Below, one piece after another: positions 1 through 8,305 of a stretch of 64,000 bases of DNA. The position numbers were made by a program, and so were the translations under genes. Each line of letters opens with the position of its first letter. Within the stretch, counting starts at the first letter, position 1. This stretch comes from Streptomyces cathayae (GTDB taxonomy: Bacteria > Actinomycetota > Actinomycetes > Streptomycetales > Streptomycetaceae): assembly GCF_029760955.1 (NCBI RefSeq), contig NZ_CP121682.1, forward strand, positions 2,976,001 to 3,040,000. The letters are read 5' to 3'. The notes beneath the pieces were generated by a model. It saw nothing but the letters and a program-made list of their open reading frames with translations, was not told the DNA's origin and made no database searches.

Positions 1-1
1 C

Positions 2-571
2 GTGATGCAGGAGTACGGCTTCGACGGCGTCGACATCGACCTGGAGAACGGCCTCGACGCGACCTATATGACGCAGGCGCTGCGGTCGCTGTCCGCGAAG
101 GCCGGCCCGGACATGATCCTGACGATGGCCCCGCAGACCATCGACATGCAGTCCACGTCCAACTCCTACTTCCGGACCGCGCTGAACGTGAAGGACATCC
201 TCACGGTCGTCAACATGCAGTACTACAACAGCGGTTCGATGCTGGGCTGCGACGGCAAGGTCTACAGCCAGGGCTCGGTGGACTTCCTGACCGCGCTGGC
301 CTGCATCCAGCTGGAGGGCGGCCTCGACCCGTCCCAGGTGGGCCTCGGCCTCCCGGCCTCCACCCGCGGCGCGGGCAGCGGCTACGTCTCCCCGAGCGTG
401 GTGAACAACGCCCTGGACTGCCTGACGCGCGGCACCCACTGCGGCACCTTCAAGCCCTCCAGGACCTACCCGAGCCTGCGCGGCGCCATGACCTGGTCCA
501 CCAACTGGGACGCCACCGCCGGCAACGCCTGGTCCACCGCGGTCGGACCGCACGTCCACGCCCTGCCGTGA
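2..571 (+). CDS. Glycoside hydrolase family 18 chitinase, C-terminal part
   Basis: Hydrolyses beta-1,4 bonds in chitin, probably outside the cell. The window opens inside the gene. The first visible residues hold the GH18 catalytic motif DGVDIDLE, whose final Glu is the general acid. Further on are a typical NMQYYN barrel-strand motif and the closing GAMTWSTNWD strand of the TIM barrel. Roughly 185 residues are present and the protein ends soon after the barrel, so any carbohydrate-binding or fibronectin module and the signal peptide must lie upstream of the window. The family call is secure; the exact subfamily (ChiC/ChiD-like) is not. The next gene lies on the opposite strand, so it stands alone here. 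Confidence 0.93.
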   Translation: MMQEYGFDGVDIDLENGLDATYMTQALRSLSAKAGPDMILTMAPQTIDMQSTSNSYFRTALNVKDILTVVNMQYYNSGSMLGCDGKVYSQGSVDFLTALACIQLEGGLDPSQVGLGLPASTRGAGSGYVSPSVVNNALDCLTRGTHCGTFKPSRTYPSLRGAMTWSTNWDATAGNAWSTAVGPHVHALP

Positions 572-637
572 CCTCCAGCCGATACGGCGCCGCCCCCGGC
601 CACGTCACCGTGGGCGGGGGCGGCGCACTGACCACGG

Positions 638-1987
638 TCAGGCGACAGGGACGGCCGCCGGCTCACGCCGTGCGGCCCGCGCCTGCTCGTACGGCGCGTC
701 GAGCTCCTCGGTCGAGAGCCCGGCCGTCTCGCGCATGAAGTAGACCGCGGTACCCGAGACGATGGCCACGACGACGCCGAACCCCGCCACGGGCAGCCAC
801 CCCAGCGGTCCGTCCCAGAGCAGGGCGGTGGCGATCAGCGGCGCGAATCCGGCGATCACATTGCCCAGCTGGTTGCCCATCGCCATGCCGGAGTAGCGGA
901 CCGGGGCCGCGAACTGCTCGGCGTAGAAGGCCGGCCACACGCCCTCACGGCAGGCGTAGAGCAGCGCCATGAACACGATCGTCATGACGGCGATGCCCGG
1001 AACGTTGCCGGTCGAGACGATCCACAGGTAGGGGACGATCGTCACCCCGCAGCCGATCGAGGCGGTGAGAGTCACCGGCCGCCGGCCGAACCGGTCGGAC
1101 AGATGAGCCGCGGCAGGCGACGTGAACATCATCAGGGAGACCGCCACCGCGCTGATGATCAGCATCGTCGACCGCTCCACGCCGACCTCCTGCGTCGCGT
1201 AGGCCAGGACGAACACCGTCGACAGCGACTGCATCATGGCCAGCATCGTCGCGCCCGCGACGCGCACGACCGACCCGGACTGGTAGCGCAGCACGTCCTT
1301 CGCCGGCAGGCTGCGCACCTCGTCGTCCTCGGCTATCTCCTGGAAGACCGGGGTCTCCTCCAGGCGGGTACGCACCAGGTAGGCGATCAGGACGACGACC
1401 GCCGAGAGCCAGAAGGGCACCCGCCATCCCCAGCTGTACAACGCCTCGTCCGGCAGCGCCGCGACCGGGATGAACACCAGGGTCGCCAGCACGTTGCCCG
1501 CCGCGATGCCGACCGAGAGGAAGCTGCTGAAGAAGCCGCGACGTTCGTTCGAGGAGTGCTCGACGGTCAGCGTCGCCGCACCGGCCGATTCCGCCCCGGC
1601 CGAGAAGCCCTGGAGCAGCCGCAGGATCGTCAGCCCGATCGGGGCCAGAACCCCGGCGGAGTCGTAGGTGGGCAGGCAGCCGATCAGGAAGGAGCTCACG
1701 CCCATCAGGACCAGGCACCCGAGCAACGCCCGCTTGCGGCCGATCCTGTCGCCGAAGTGACCGAACACCAGGCCGCCGAGCGGTCGTGCGACGTATCCCA
1801 CGCCGAACGTCGCGAACGAGGCGATCAGGCCGACAGCCGGGCTCACGTCGGGGAAGAACAGGTGGTTGAAGACCAGCGCAGCCGCGGCGCCGTAGATGAA
1901 GAAGTCGTAGTACTCGAGCGTGCTGCCCAACAGTGACGCCATCGCGGCCTTGCGTGGCGTCTTCTGTCTCTGCGTGACCTGCTCCAT
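638..1987 (-). CDS. MFS transporter, metabolite:H+ symporter (MHS) family
   Basis: Twelve-helix proton symporter of the inner membrane. The loop between helices 2 and 3 has the MFS motif GHFGDRIGRKRAL preceded by GYVARPLGG, which is the signature of the MHS family (shikimate ShiA, proline/betaine ProP, citrate and dicarboxylate carriers). About 449 residues, the usual length. I chose the ATG giving MEQVTQ, with an AAGGA-type site upstream; an in-frame ATG nine codons earlier is possible. It diverges from an IclR-type regulator, and the space between them holds a palindrome also found before the CoA-transferase operon. The likely job is import of the acid that operon degrades. The substrate cannot be read from sequence. 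Confidence 0.9.
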   Translation of the reverse strand: MEQVTQRQKTPRKAAMASLLGSTLEYYDFFIYGAAAALVFNHLFFPDVSPAVGLIASFATFGVGYVARPLGGLVFGHFGDRIGRKRALLGCLVLMGVSSFLIGCLPTYDSAGVLAPIGLTILRLLQGFSAGAESAGAATLTVEHSSNERRGFFSSFLSVGIAAGNVLATLVFIPVAALPDEALYSWGWRVPFWLSAVVVLIAYLVRTRLEETPVFQEIAEDDEVRSLPAKDVLRYQSGSVVRVAGATMLAMMQSLSTVFVLAYATQEVGVERSTMLIISAVAVSLMMFTSPAAAHLSDRFGRRPVTLTASIGCGVTIVPYLWIVSTGNVPGIAVMTIVFMALLYACREGVWPAFYAEQFAAPVRYSGMAMGNQLGNVIAGFAPLIATALLWDGPLGWLPVAGFGVVVAIVSGTAVYFMRETAGLSTEELDAPYEQARAARREPAAVPVA

Positions 1988-2068
1988 GGTTCTTGCCGTC
2001 CTTGCGTCGTGCACGAGGCGTTCGTGTCAGGGCGGGGAACGTGACGGACGCCTACCGCTCCGTCGCGC

Positions 2069-2129
2069 TGGAACGGCATTCCAACATGAAAAGCAGTTCG
2101 ATACAAGATAAAGTTGGAACGACATCTCA
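2069..2129. promoter_or_regulatory. Probable IclR operator region between transporter and regulator genes
   Basis: Positions 2069-2083 read TGGAACGGCATTCCA, a near-perfect inverted repeat (TGGAA, five bases, TTCCA). A degraded copy, TGGAACGACATCTCA, is at 2115-2129 and matches it at 12 of 15 positions. The palindrome sits about 80 bp from each of the two divergent starts (1987 and 2163), where one repressor could control both. An almost identical palindrome at 7805-7819 precedes the CoA-transferase operon. Assignment to the adjacent IclR protein is inference from position and sharing. Confidence 0.7.
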
Positions 2130-2162
2130 TATGGAGACGGCGATCCGGGTTTTGGTGGCAGG

Positions 2163-3011
2163 ATGAGCCGCAGATCGGCGGCACCACCGGCAAAGACCCT
2201 CGCTGAGAAAGGGAAACGACTCATGGCTCCTGCGCTCGCGCGCGGCCTCGGCATCCTCGAAGTCCTCGCCGGCGTCGAGAAAGGCCTGCAGCTGCACCAG
2301 ATCGCCGACTCGCTCGGCATACCTCGCAGTGCGGCTCACCGGTTGCTCGCCGAGCTCAGCGACGCCGGCTACGTACGCCAGGACGGCGCGCTCGGCAACT
2401 ACATGCTGAGCCTCAAGCTGGTCTCCCTGGGCCTGAAACATCTCGCGGGCAACGACCTGGTCGGCCTGTCCCGGCCCGTACTCGAGCAACTCGCCAGTGA
2501 CACCGCCGAACTCGTCCGCCTGGCCGTCATCGACCATGAGGACATGGTCTGGGTCGCCGCCTACCAGGGCGCACGCTCCGGGCTGCGCTACGACCCCGAC
2601 TCGGGCAGCACCGTCACGCTCAGCTGCTCGGCCACCGGTTTCGCCTGGATGGCGCACGTACCCGAGGAGATCGCGCTGCAGAAGATCCTGCGCCAGGGCA
2701 TCACCAGCCGGGAGGACGGCGGGCCCCGCGCACCCCAGACGATCGACGAGATCCGCGCCGAGCTCACGAAGACCCGCGACAACGGCTTCGCCATCGCCAT
2801 CGACACCTACTCCCTGGGTATCGGAACCGTGGCCGCACCCGTCTTCGTCGCCGGTGAGGTCGCCGGGGTGATCAACATCACCGCCCCGACGCCACGGCTG
2901 ACCGAGGAACGACTGGCGCAGCTCGCGCCGCGCCTGCTCCGGACCACGGCCGAGGTCACGAAGATCCTGGAAGCCGCCGAAGGGCGTCTGCAGACCGTCG
3001 CCCGCGCATGA
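2163..3011 (+). CDS. IclR family transcriptional regulator
   Basis: DNA-binding regulator with an N-terminal winged helix-turn-helix (GLQLHQIADSLGIPRSAAHR, then a wing ending near GNYMLSLKL) and a C-terminal GAF-like effector domain that probably senses a small acid. Length (282 residues, or 262 from the internal ATG) fits the family. The first ATG is at 2163. The ATG at 2223 is an equally good start because AAGGG lies nine bases before it and the core family begins there. It is divergent from the MHS transporter and probably controls that gene and the minus-strand CoA-transferase operon through the shared TGGAA-N5-TTCCA palindromes. Confidence 0.92.
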   Translation: MSRRSAAPPAKTLAEKGKRLMAPALARGLGILEVLAGVEKGLQLHQIADSLGIPRSAAHRLLAELSDAGYVRQDGALGNYMLSLKLVSLGLKHLAGNDLVGLSRPVLEQLASDTAELVRLAVIDHEDMVWVAAYQGARSGLRYDPDSGSTVTLSCSATGFAWMAHVPEEIALQKILRQGITSREDGGPRAPQTIDEIRAELTKTRDNGFAIAIDTYSLGIGTVAAPVFVAGEVAGVINITAPTPRLTEERLAQLAPRLLRTTAEVTKILEAAEGRLQTVARA

Positions 3012-3133
3012 GGGCGGACGGATACGGGACCGCGTACGTGCCGGGCAGCAGCAAAGTGTGCGGCCCGGCACGACAGGAACCGGCGGAAGACGGCGTGCAG
3101 TCGTCACGTGGTCGGCAACGGCACCGCCGTCCC

Positions 3134-3925
3134 TCAGCCGGTGGACCGGGGCCGGGTCTCGCCGAAGAAGTCGAGCATCGGCTCCAGTTGGGCCGCGAGC
3201 ATGTGACGGCCTTCGTGCGTCGCATGGCCCAACCGGTCCGCGTGCTCCAACCACGCGGTGCGCGTCGGGTCCATCACGATGTCCGCGACCACCGCGCCCG
3301 GTGCCAGCGAGGTACGGCTCAGATCCAACGGCAGCGGGTCGTCCGGTGACAGCCCCAAGGGGGTGGCGTTGACCACCAGATCACACGCGTGGCCGTCGAC
3401 ACGGTCGAGGACCTGGACCTCGGTGCCCGCAGCACCCAGCAACGAGGCCACCGCCGCACGGCGGTCCGCGTCGATCTCCCCGATCCGCACCTCGGCACCC
3501 TGCGCGTGCAGGGCGAAGGCGATGGCGACGCCGGCACCTCCGCCGCCGATGATGTCGACCCGCGGATGATCGGGCAGCCGGTGCCGGGCACGCAGCCCCG
3601 CGACGAACCCCAGGCCGTCGACGTTGTCCCCGTGCCAGCCGCCTCGCTCGGTACGGCGCACGACGTTGACGCTGCCGCACGCCTCGGCCGCCGGCCCGAG
3701 ACTGTCGCACATCCCGGCGACGTTCACCTTGTGCGGCACCGTGACGACGACCCCGGTCACCTGCTCTGCCCCGGACAGGCCGGCCATGACGTCGGACAGG
3801 CTGTCCGCACGACAACGTGTCATGACCATCAACGAGTTCAGGCCGACCTCACGCGCCCGGTCGTTGAACAGGTCGGGCAGTTTGACCTGCTTGATCGGAT
3901 CGCCGAGCAACACGAAGAGCTTCAT
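3134..3925 (-). CDS. Shikimate dehydrogenase-like NAD(P)-dependent oxidoreductase, atypical
   Basis: AroE-fold enzyme of 263 residues, normal length. The catalytic Lys (VTVPHK), the Asn of SVNVV and the catalytic Asp (GDNVDG) are present, as is the nucleotide loop IIGGGGAG. The N-terminal signature that in AroE reads GNPIxHSxSP and supplies two serines to hold the shikimate carboxylate is here GDPIKQVKLP, so both serines are lost. I therefore do not call it biosynthetic AroE; it probably oxidises or reduces a different cyclic alcohol or ketone. The ATG overlaps the stop of the FAD dehydrogenase gene in an ATGA, so the two are translationally coupled. It is the last gene of a four-gene operon. 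Confidence 0.85.
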   Translation of the reverse strand: MKLFVLLGDPIKQVKLPDLFNDRAREVGLNSLMVMTRCRADSLSDVMAGLSGAEQVTGVVVTVPHKVNVAGMCDSLGPAAEACGSVNVVRRTERGGWHGDNVDGLGFVAGLRARHRLPDHPRVDIIGGGGAGVAIAFALHAQGAEVRIGEIDADRRAAVASLLGAAGTEVQVLDRVDGHACDLVVNATPLGLSPDDPLPLDLSRTSLAPGAVVADIVMDPTRTAWLEHADRLGHATHEGRHMLAAQLEPMLDFFGETRPRSTG

Positions 3926-5319
3926 CGCGCGGCAGCCTCCAAGGCTATGTGTGAGGCCGCGACGCGGCCGAAGATCAGGCCCTTGCTCAGCGCCGTGCCG
4001 GTCACGTACGCCTTGCCGTGGAATCCGCCGACGACCTCGCCCGCGGCGTACAGTCCGGGCACGGCCGCCCCGGACTCGGTCAGCACCCGGCCGACGGCGT
4101 CGACGGCCACGCCGCAGTACGTCGACGTCATCAACGTCTTCGCGGGGTAGGCGTAGAACGGAGCCTTGGCGACGGGCACGAGACGCCCCACCCCGTTGCA
4201 CAGTCCGGTGCGGCCGAAGGCGTCCGAGCGGTCACCTGCCACCACCGCGTTGTACTCGTGCACCGTGCGCTCCAACCGTGCCGCGTCGATGCCCGCCGCC
4301 TCGGCGAGCTCCCGCAACGAGTCGGCCCGGTGCACATGCCCCTTGTCCTCGAGGGCGTCGATGTCCGAGAGGGGAACCCCCGGCTGGGACTGCGCACGCA
4401 CGTCCGCGTCGAACACCTGGAACGCGATCTGCCGGGGCTGCTCCAGGCACTCGGCGCCCAGCGTCTTGTACGAGGCCGACTCGTCCACGAAGCGCCGGCC
4501 CTCGACGTTCACGATGACGGCACCCATGTAGAACGCGGTCAGCAGTTCGTGTTCCTCGATGGTCGTCTCGGGGTGGGACCCGAACGTGCCCGAGACGTAC
4601 TCCATGTCACGCAGGGCCGCTCCTCGAGCCGCGGCGAAGCGCAGGCCGTCGCCGGTGTTGCCCAGGCCCCCGTACGGCATCGCGTCGACCTGCCGCGGAG
4701 CGTACCGGCCGATGATCTCCGGGGAGCGGGTGAAACCGCCTGTCCCCAGCAGGACGCCGTGGGCGTGCACACTCTGCCGCGTGCCACCGTCCAGCTCGAC
4801 CTCCACACCCGCGACGGCCCCTCCGTCGTCGATGAGGTCCACCACGCGGGCACCGGTGCGCAGGACCACGGTGGACGCGGCCTCGACACGGGCGAGCAGG
4901 GCGGCCAGCACGGTCTCGATCGGCGCGTGGTGCGAGCGGGGGACGCTCTGGCCGGAACTGAGCTTGACCACGTCGAACTCCAGCCCCAGCCCGCGCATCC
5001 AGTCGTAGGCGTCGTGCTGCTCGCGCACGTACGCCTCCAGCAGCGCCGGATCAGCGACCCCGCCGGAGGCGGTGAGCATGTCCGCCACGAAGGTGGCGTC
5101 GTGGTCGGCGATGCCGCGCCGCTGCTGCTCGTCGGTGCCCGAGAAGGCGAACCATCCGCCGCTCATCGCGCTCGTGCCACCGATCTCCGGCTGCTTCTCC
5201 AGCAGGACGGCACGTACCTGGTGCTCGGCGCACCACGCCGCGGCCGCGAGGCCGGTGATGCCGGCCCCGACGATGACGACGTCCACCTGGGACGGCACCG
5301 CACTTCGGTCGTGGCTCAT
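3922..5319 (-). CDS. FAD-dependent dehydrogenase, fumarate reductase/ketosteroid dehydrogenase type
   Basis: Flavoprotein of 465 residues in the FAD_binding_2 family. The N-terminal dinucleotide fold is clear (VVIVGAGITGLAAAA, then an acidic end near LLEKQPEIGG), the substrate and cap regions follow, and the C-terminal FAD contact is GLYAAGEVVGG. Relatives reduce fumarate or desaturate ring ketones next to a carbonyl, such as 3-ketosteroids or oxo-cyclohexane acids. The start ATG (MSHDRS) has GAGGTGG seven bases before it; the longer open frame upstream is noise. It lies 76 bp after the enoyl-CoA hydratase gene and overlaps the shikimate-dehydrogenase-like gene by four bases, pointing to joint action on one alicyclic substrate. 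Confidence 0.87.
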   Translation of the reverse strand: MSHDRSAVPSQVDVVIVGAGITGLAAAAWCAEHQVRAVLLEKQPEIGGTSAMSGGWFAFSGTDEQQRRGIADHDATFVADMLTASGGVADPALLEAYVREQHDAYDWMRGLGLEFDVVKLSSGQSVPRSHHAPIETVLAALLARVEAASTVVLRTGARVVDLIDDGGAVAGVEVELDGGTRQSVHAHGVLLGTGGFTRSPEIIGRYAPRQVDAMPYGGLGNTGDGLRFAAARGAALRDMEYVSGTFGSHPETTIEEHELLTAFYMGAVIVNVEGRRFVDESASYKTLGAECLEQPRQIAFQVFDADVRAQSQPGVPLSDIDALEDKGHVHRADSLRELAEAAGIDAARLERTVHEYNAVVAGDRSDAFGRTGLCNGVGRLVPVAKAPFYAYPAKTLMTSTYCGVAVDAVGRVLTESGAAVPGLYAAGEVVGGFHGKAYVTGTALSKGLIFGRVAASHIALEAAAR

Positions 5320-5395
5320 GACGCCACCTCGACCCGAGCACCCTCGGCGGCCGGACGACGGACCGCACGCACCCGTGAAAACCCGGACAACCGTC

Positions 5396-6184
5396 TCACC
5401 GCCCGTGCACGTTCGTGACGTCGGCGAAGACGGGGGCGCGCTTCTCCAGGAACGAGGCCACGCCCTCCATGCCTTCCTGCCCGCTGAACGTCTCGTCGAT
5501 GAGCACGGAGAGCGCCTCACGGACCACCGGCAGCGACTCGGTCAGCATCGTGTGGTTGGCGAACTTCTTGCTCAACGCGGTGGCCCGCGGGGCGTTGCGC
5601 GCGATCCTGGCGGCGACCTCCCCGCCCACGCGCTGCAGATCGTCCGGCGCGACGACGCGAGTGATGAGACCCGCCTCGAGGGCTTCCCGTGCGCTGACGG
5701 GTTCGCCCGTCAGCGCCAGGTACTGCGTCATACGTCGGCTGGTCGTGTAGCTGGCCGACCCCAGGAAGACGGTGGCCCACAGGCCGATGCTCGTTTCCGG
5801 AAGGCGGAAGACAGCGGCGTCACTGGCGACGACGACGTCGCAGAACTGGAGGAGTTCCATGCCGGCGCCGAGCGCCATGCCCTGGACCTCCGCCACGATC
5901 GGCAGCCTGCTGCCGGCCATCGCCGTGATCGTCGGAACCATCAGGTCCAGGAAGTAGGCACGTGTCTGCGCCCTCGTGGTGAAGGCGTTCGTCTCCTTGA
6001 TGTCGTTGCCCGCGCAGAAGGCACGCCCTTGCGAGCGGAGCAACAGCACACGGATCGACGGGTCGTCCTCGGCCGTGCGCAGCTCACGCAGCAGGTCCGT
6101 CCACGCCTCGCTGTTCATGGCGTTGAGCTTTCCCGGTCGATCAAGGGTGAGGATCCGGATCGGTCCGTCGGTCTCAGACTTCAC
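5396..6184 (-). CDS. Enoyl-CoA hydratase/isomerase family protein
   Basis: Crotonase-fold enzyme of 262 residues acting on an acyl-CoA thioester. The oxyanion-hole stretch (GRAFCAGNDIKE) and QGMALGAGMELLQFCD are present. Both catalytic glutamates of hydratases have counterparts (GAGME and RLPET). Start is the GTG at 6184, with AAAGGA eight bases upstream inside the end of the CoA-transferase gene; the two genes overlap by 11 bp. Hydration, isomerisation or ring opening are all possible in this family, and ring-cleaving crotonases also look like this. Context (CoA-transferase before, ring dehydrogenases after) suggests a step in degrading a cyclic acid as its CoA ester. Confidence 0.88.
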   Translation of the reverse strand: MKSETDGPIRILTLDRPGKLNAMNSEAWTDLLRELRTAEDDPSIRVLLLRSQGRAFCAGNDIKETNAFTTRAQTRAYFLDLMVPTITAMAGSRLPIVAEVQGMALGAGMELLQFCDVVVASDAAVFRLPETSIGLWATVFLGSASYTTSRRMTQYLALTGEPVSAREALEAGLITRVVAPDDLQRVGGEVAARIARNAPRATALSKKFANHTMLTESLPVVREALSVLIDETFSGQEGMEGVASFLEKRAPVFADVTNVHGR

Positions 6185-7748
6185 GGCTGTCCTTTCGGGT
6201 GAAAAGCTCGGCCGCCATGGGCGACACGTCGTCGAGCACAGGGGTGAAGGGGCAGTGGTCCAGTACGTCGGCCTGTACGTCGACACCGGGTGCGACCTCG
6301 CGCAGGGCCCAGCCCTGCGAAGTCAGCTGGAAGACGGCGCGTTCGGTGACGAGGTGCACGTCCTGTCCCCGTTTGACCGCCTGCTCGCCGCTGAAGGTGA
6401 TCTGGTCGACGTCACGGACGAACTTGTCGACGGAGCCTTCGCGGGCGATGCCCAGCGTTCCGTCGCCGATGTCGGGCTTGAATCCGGCGGCGGTCAACGA
6501 GCCGCAGAAGACCACGCGACGGGCGTTCTGGGCGATGTCGATGAACCCGCCGGCCCCCATCACCTCGCCGTTGTAGAGCGACACGTTGACGTTGCCGTGC
6601 CGGTCGGCCTGCGCGAAGCCCAGGAAGGTGACGTCGAGCATGCCGCCCTGGTACAGGTCGATGATGTTCGTCATCGTCAGCAGGGCGTCGTAGTTGCTCG
6701 ACGCGCCGAACGTCATGCCGAGCGACGTGACCCCGCCGATGACCCCGTGCTCGTTCGTCATCGTGATCTGCTCGCTCATGCCGGTCTCCTGCAGCACGGA
6801 CGCCACGCCGTCGGGCACCCCGACACCGAGGTTCACCACGTCGCCCGGCTGGACGAAGCGGGCCGCCCGCTCGGCGATGATCCGCCGCCACCCGTGCGGC
6901 AGCTCGGGGAACTCGTCGATGCGCACATCACCGGCGAAGGCGTCGTTGCGCTCCGCCACATAGGTCTGCCACTGCTCCGGGTACTCCACGACCGCGCCGA
7001 CGAGCGCCCCGGGGATGTGCACGCGCTTGGGATGGAAGCGCTCGGACGCGACCTCCTTGACCTGCACGAAGGTACGCCCCGGACCGGGACGGGTCGCGCC
7101 GCCCCGGTAGCCGGCCATGCTGATCTCCAGCGTGTCGAGGTACGACGGTTCGTCGTCGTACACCACGTTGCCCAGGACGTCGGCCCGGCTTCCTCGCACG
7201 AAGGCGAAGTCGATGGGGATCGCCCGGTAGAAGAGGTACTCCTGCCCGTCGATCTCCATCACCTCGACGAGGCTGTCCTTGGAGATCGAGTTCAGGCTGC
7301 CTCCGCCGAGCCGCGGATCGACGAACGTGCCGAGGCCGGTCCTGGTCAGCAGCCCGGGCCGGCCCGCAGCGGTGTCGCGGAAGAGCTGGCTCAGCACACC
7401 GAGCGGGAGGTTGTAGGCCTCGACCTGGTTGTCACGGATCATCTTGCCGACGGCGGGGCTGTTGCCCATGTGGCCACCGATGAACTTGGCGACCAGACCG
7501 GGCTTGGCCAGGTGGCTCATGCCTCGCAGCGCCTTGTCGCCCACACCCACGCTGTGCACGATCGTCAGATCGCGCGGGCTCCCCTCAGCCTCGAAGCGGG
7601 CCGCCAGAGCCATGATCAACGCATCCGGCTCGAGCACCCCGCCCCCGCCTCCCGAGATCGCGAGCGTCGCGCCATCGGTGATCTCACGCACTGCCGCGGC
7701 TGCGCTGATCGACACGCCACCCACTGCGACGTCCTTCACTGAAGCCAC
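6174..7748 (-). CDS. Acyl-CoA:carboxylate CoA-transferase, family I, fused subunits
   Basis: Moves CoA from a donor thioester to a free acid. The 524-residue chain joins the two classical subunits. The N-terminal half has the glycine-rich ATLAISGGGGG and HSVGVGDKALRG region. The C-terminal half has TMTNEHGVIGG, whose Glu is at the position of the catalytic glutamate of family I transferases, and GAGGFIDIAQNARRVVF. Start is the GTG giving VASVKDV, with GGGAAGAGGG just before it. It is the first gene of the four-gene catabolic operon and carries the TGGAA-N5-TTCCA palindrome 57 bp upstream. It probably activates the imported acid so the operon can work on the CoA ester. Confidence 0.88.
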   Translation of the reverse strand: MASVKDVAVGGVSISAAAAVREITDGATLAISGGGGGVLEPDALIMALAARFEAEGSPRDLTIVHSVGVGDKALRGMSHLAKPGLVAKFIGGHMGNSPAVGKMIRDNQVEAYNLPLGVLSQLFRDTAAGRPGLLTRTGLGTFVDPRLGGGSLNSISKDSLVEVMEIDGQEYLFYRAIPIDFAFVRGSRADVLGNVVYDDEPSYLDTLEISMAGYRGGATRPGPGRTFVQVKEVASERFHPKRVHIPGALVGAVVEYPEQWQTYVAERNDAFAGDVRIDEFPELPHGWRRIIAERAARFVQPGDVVNLGVGVPDGVASVLQETGMSEQITMTNEHGVIGGVTSLGMTFGASSNYDALLTMTNIIDLYQGGMLDVTFLGFAQADRHGNVNVSLYNGEVMGAGGFIDIAQNARRVVFCGSLTAAGFKPDIGDGTLGIAREGSVDKFVRDVDQITFSGEQAVKRGQDVHLVTERAVFQLTSQGWALREVAPGVDVQADVLDHCPFTPVLDDVSPMAAELFTRKDSREV

Positions 7749-7804
7749 CTGCCCTCTTCCCTCCCGCCGACCTTTGGCCGGAAGTGCACACAAAGTAGCA
7801 TGGC

Positions 7805-7819
7805 TGGAATGGCGTTCCA
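7805..7819. promoter_or_regulatory. Probable IclR operator of the CoA-transferase operon
   Basis: TGGAATGGCGTTCCA: inverted repeat TGGAA/TTCCA with a five-base centre, matching the palindrome at 2069-2083 at 13 of 15 positions; both differences are in the centre. It lies 57 bp before the first gene of the minus-strand operon, where a repressor would cover the promoter. Confidence 0.72.
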
Positions 7820-7895
7820 AGGAGGAACATAATTTCATTCAGAGCACTCAATCCTTGACCACCTGGGCCTTTCGCCGACAGTTGCCCGGCGATGC

Positions 7896-8003
7896 GGGAG
7901 GGGGCGGTGCCCCTCCCGAAAGCGTGAGCACTTGGCTGCCACTGTCCGGATGCCGCTCTTCTGAGCGCTTCCGTGACAGCCGGCCGCCAAGTGCTCACGC
8001 TTT
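7896..8003. repeat. GC hairpin followed by an 85-bp imperfect palindrome
   Basis: The 557 bp between the CoA-transferase start and the sigma-factor gene holds no convincing gene. It contains a hairpin with 8-bp arms (GGGAGGGG at 7896-7903, CCCCTCCC at 7910-7917). Next to it is a larger structure with perfect 18-bp arms, 7919-7936 and 7986-8003, separated by 49 bp. The inner part can extend the stem imperfectly (GGCTGCCAC facing GTGACAGCC). It could be a small non-autonomous mobile element, a structured RNA or an insulating terminator. No target duplication was identified. Confidence 0.6.
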
Positions 8004-8305
8004 TCAGCGACCTGCCCCGAGGGGCGGGGCACCTCGACGGCGGGGGCGCAGGGGCAGGTGGACTGCCGTACGACCTCACGCCCGCGCTGGGCGGGGCGGC
8101 CCCGTACGAATACCGCCACCTTCGTGAACTGACGGGCCACCTCGGTCAGTTCGCTCACCGCTCGCAGGGCGGGGCCACCAGGTCCGCCGACTCGTGCGCC
8201 CCGGCACCTCCCACGGTGCCGCTCTCACCACCAGGTGAAACATTTTCCCGGGTCCGGCGCATCAATGAGGTGAGAGCCGTGGGGTGAGCCGAGGGAGAGG
8301 CGCGG

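Noticed and set aside
3134..3925. Biosynthetic aroE
   Set aside because: The shikimate carboxylate serines are missing and the gene is embedded in a catabolic operon.
7973..8287. 104-codon plus-strand frame in the gap before the sigma factor
   Set aside because: No ribosome site, overlaps the right arm of the palindrome, and composition is not gene-like.
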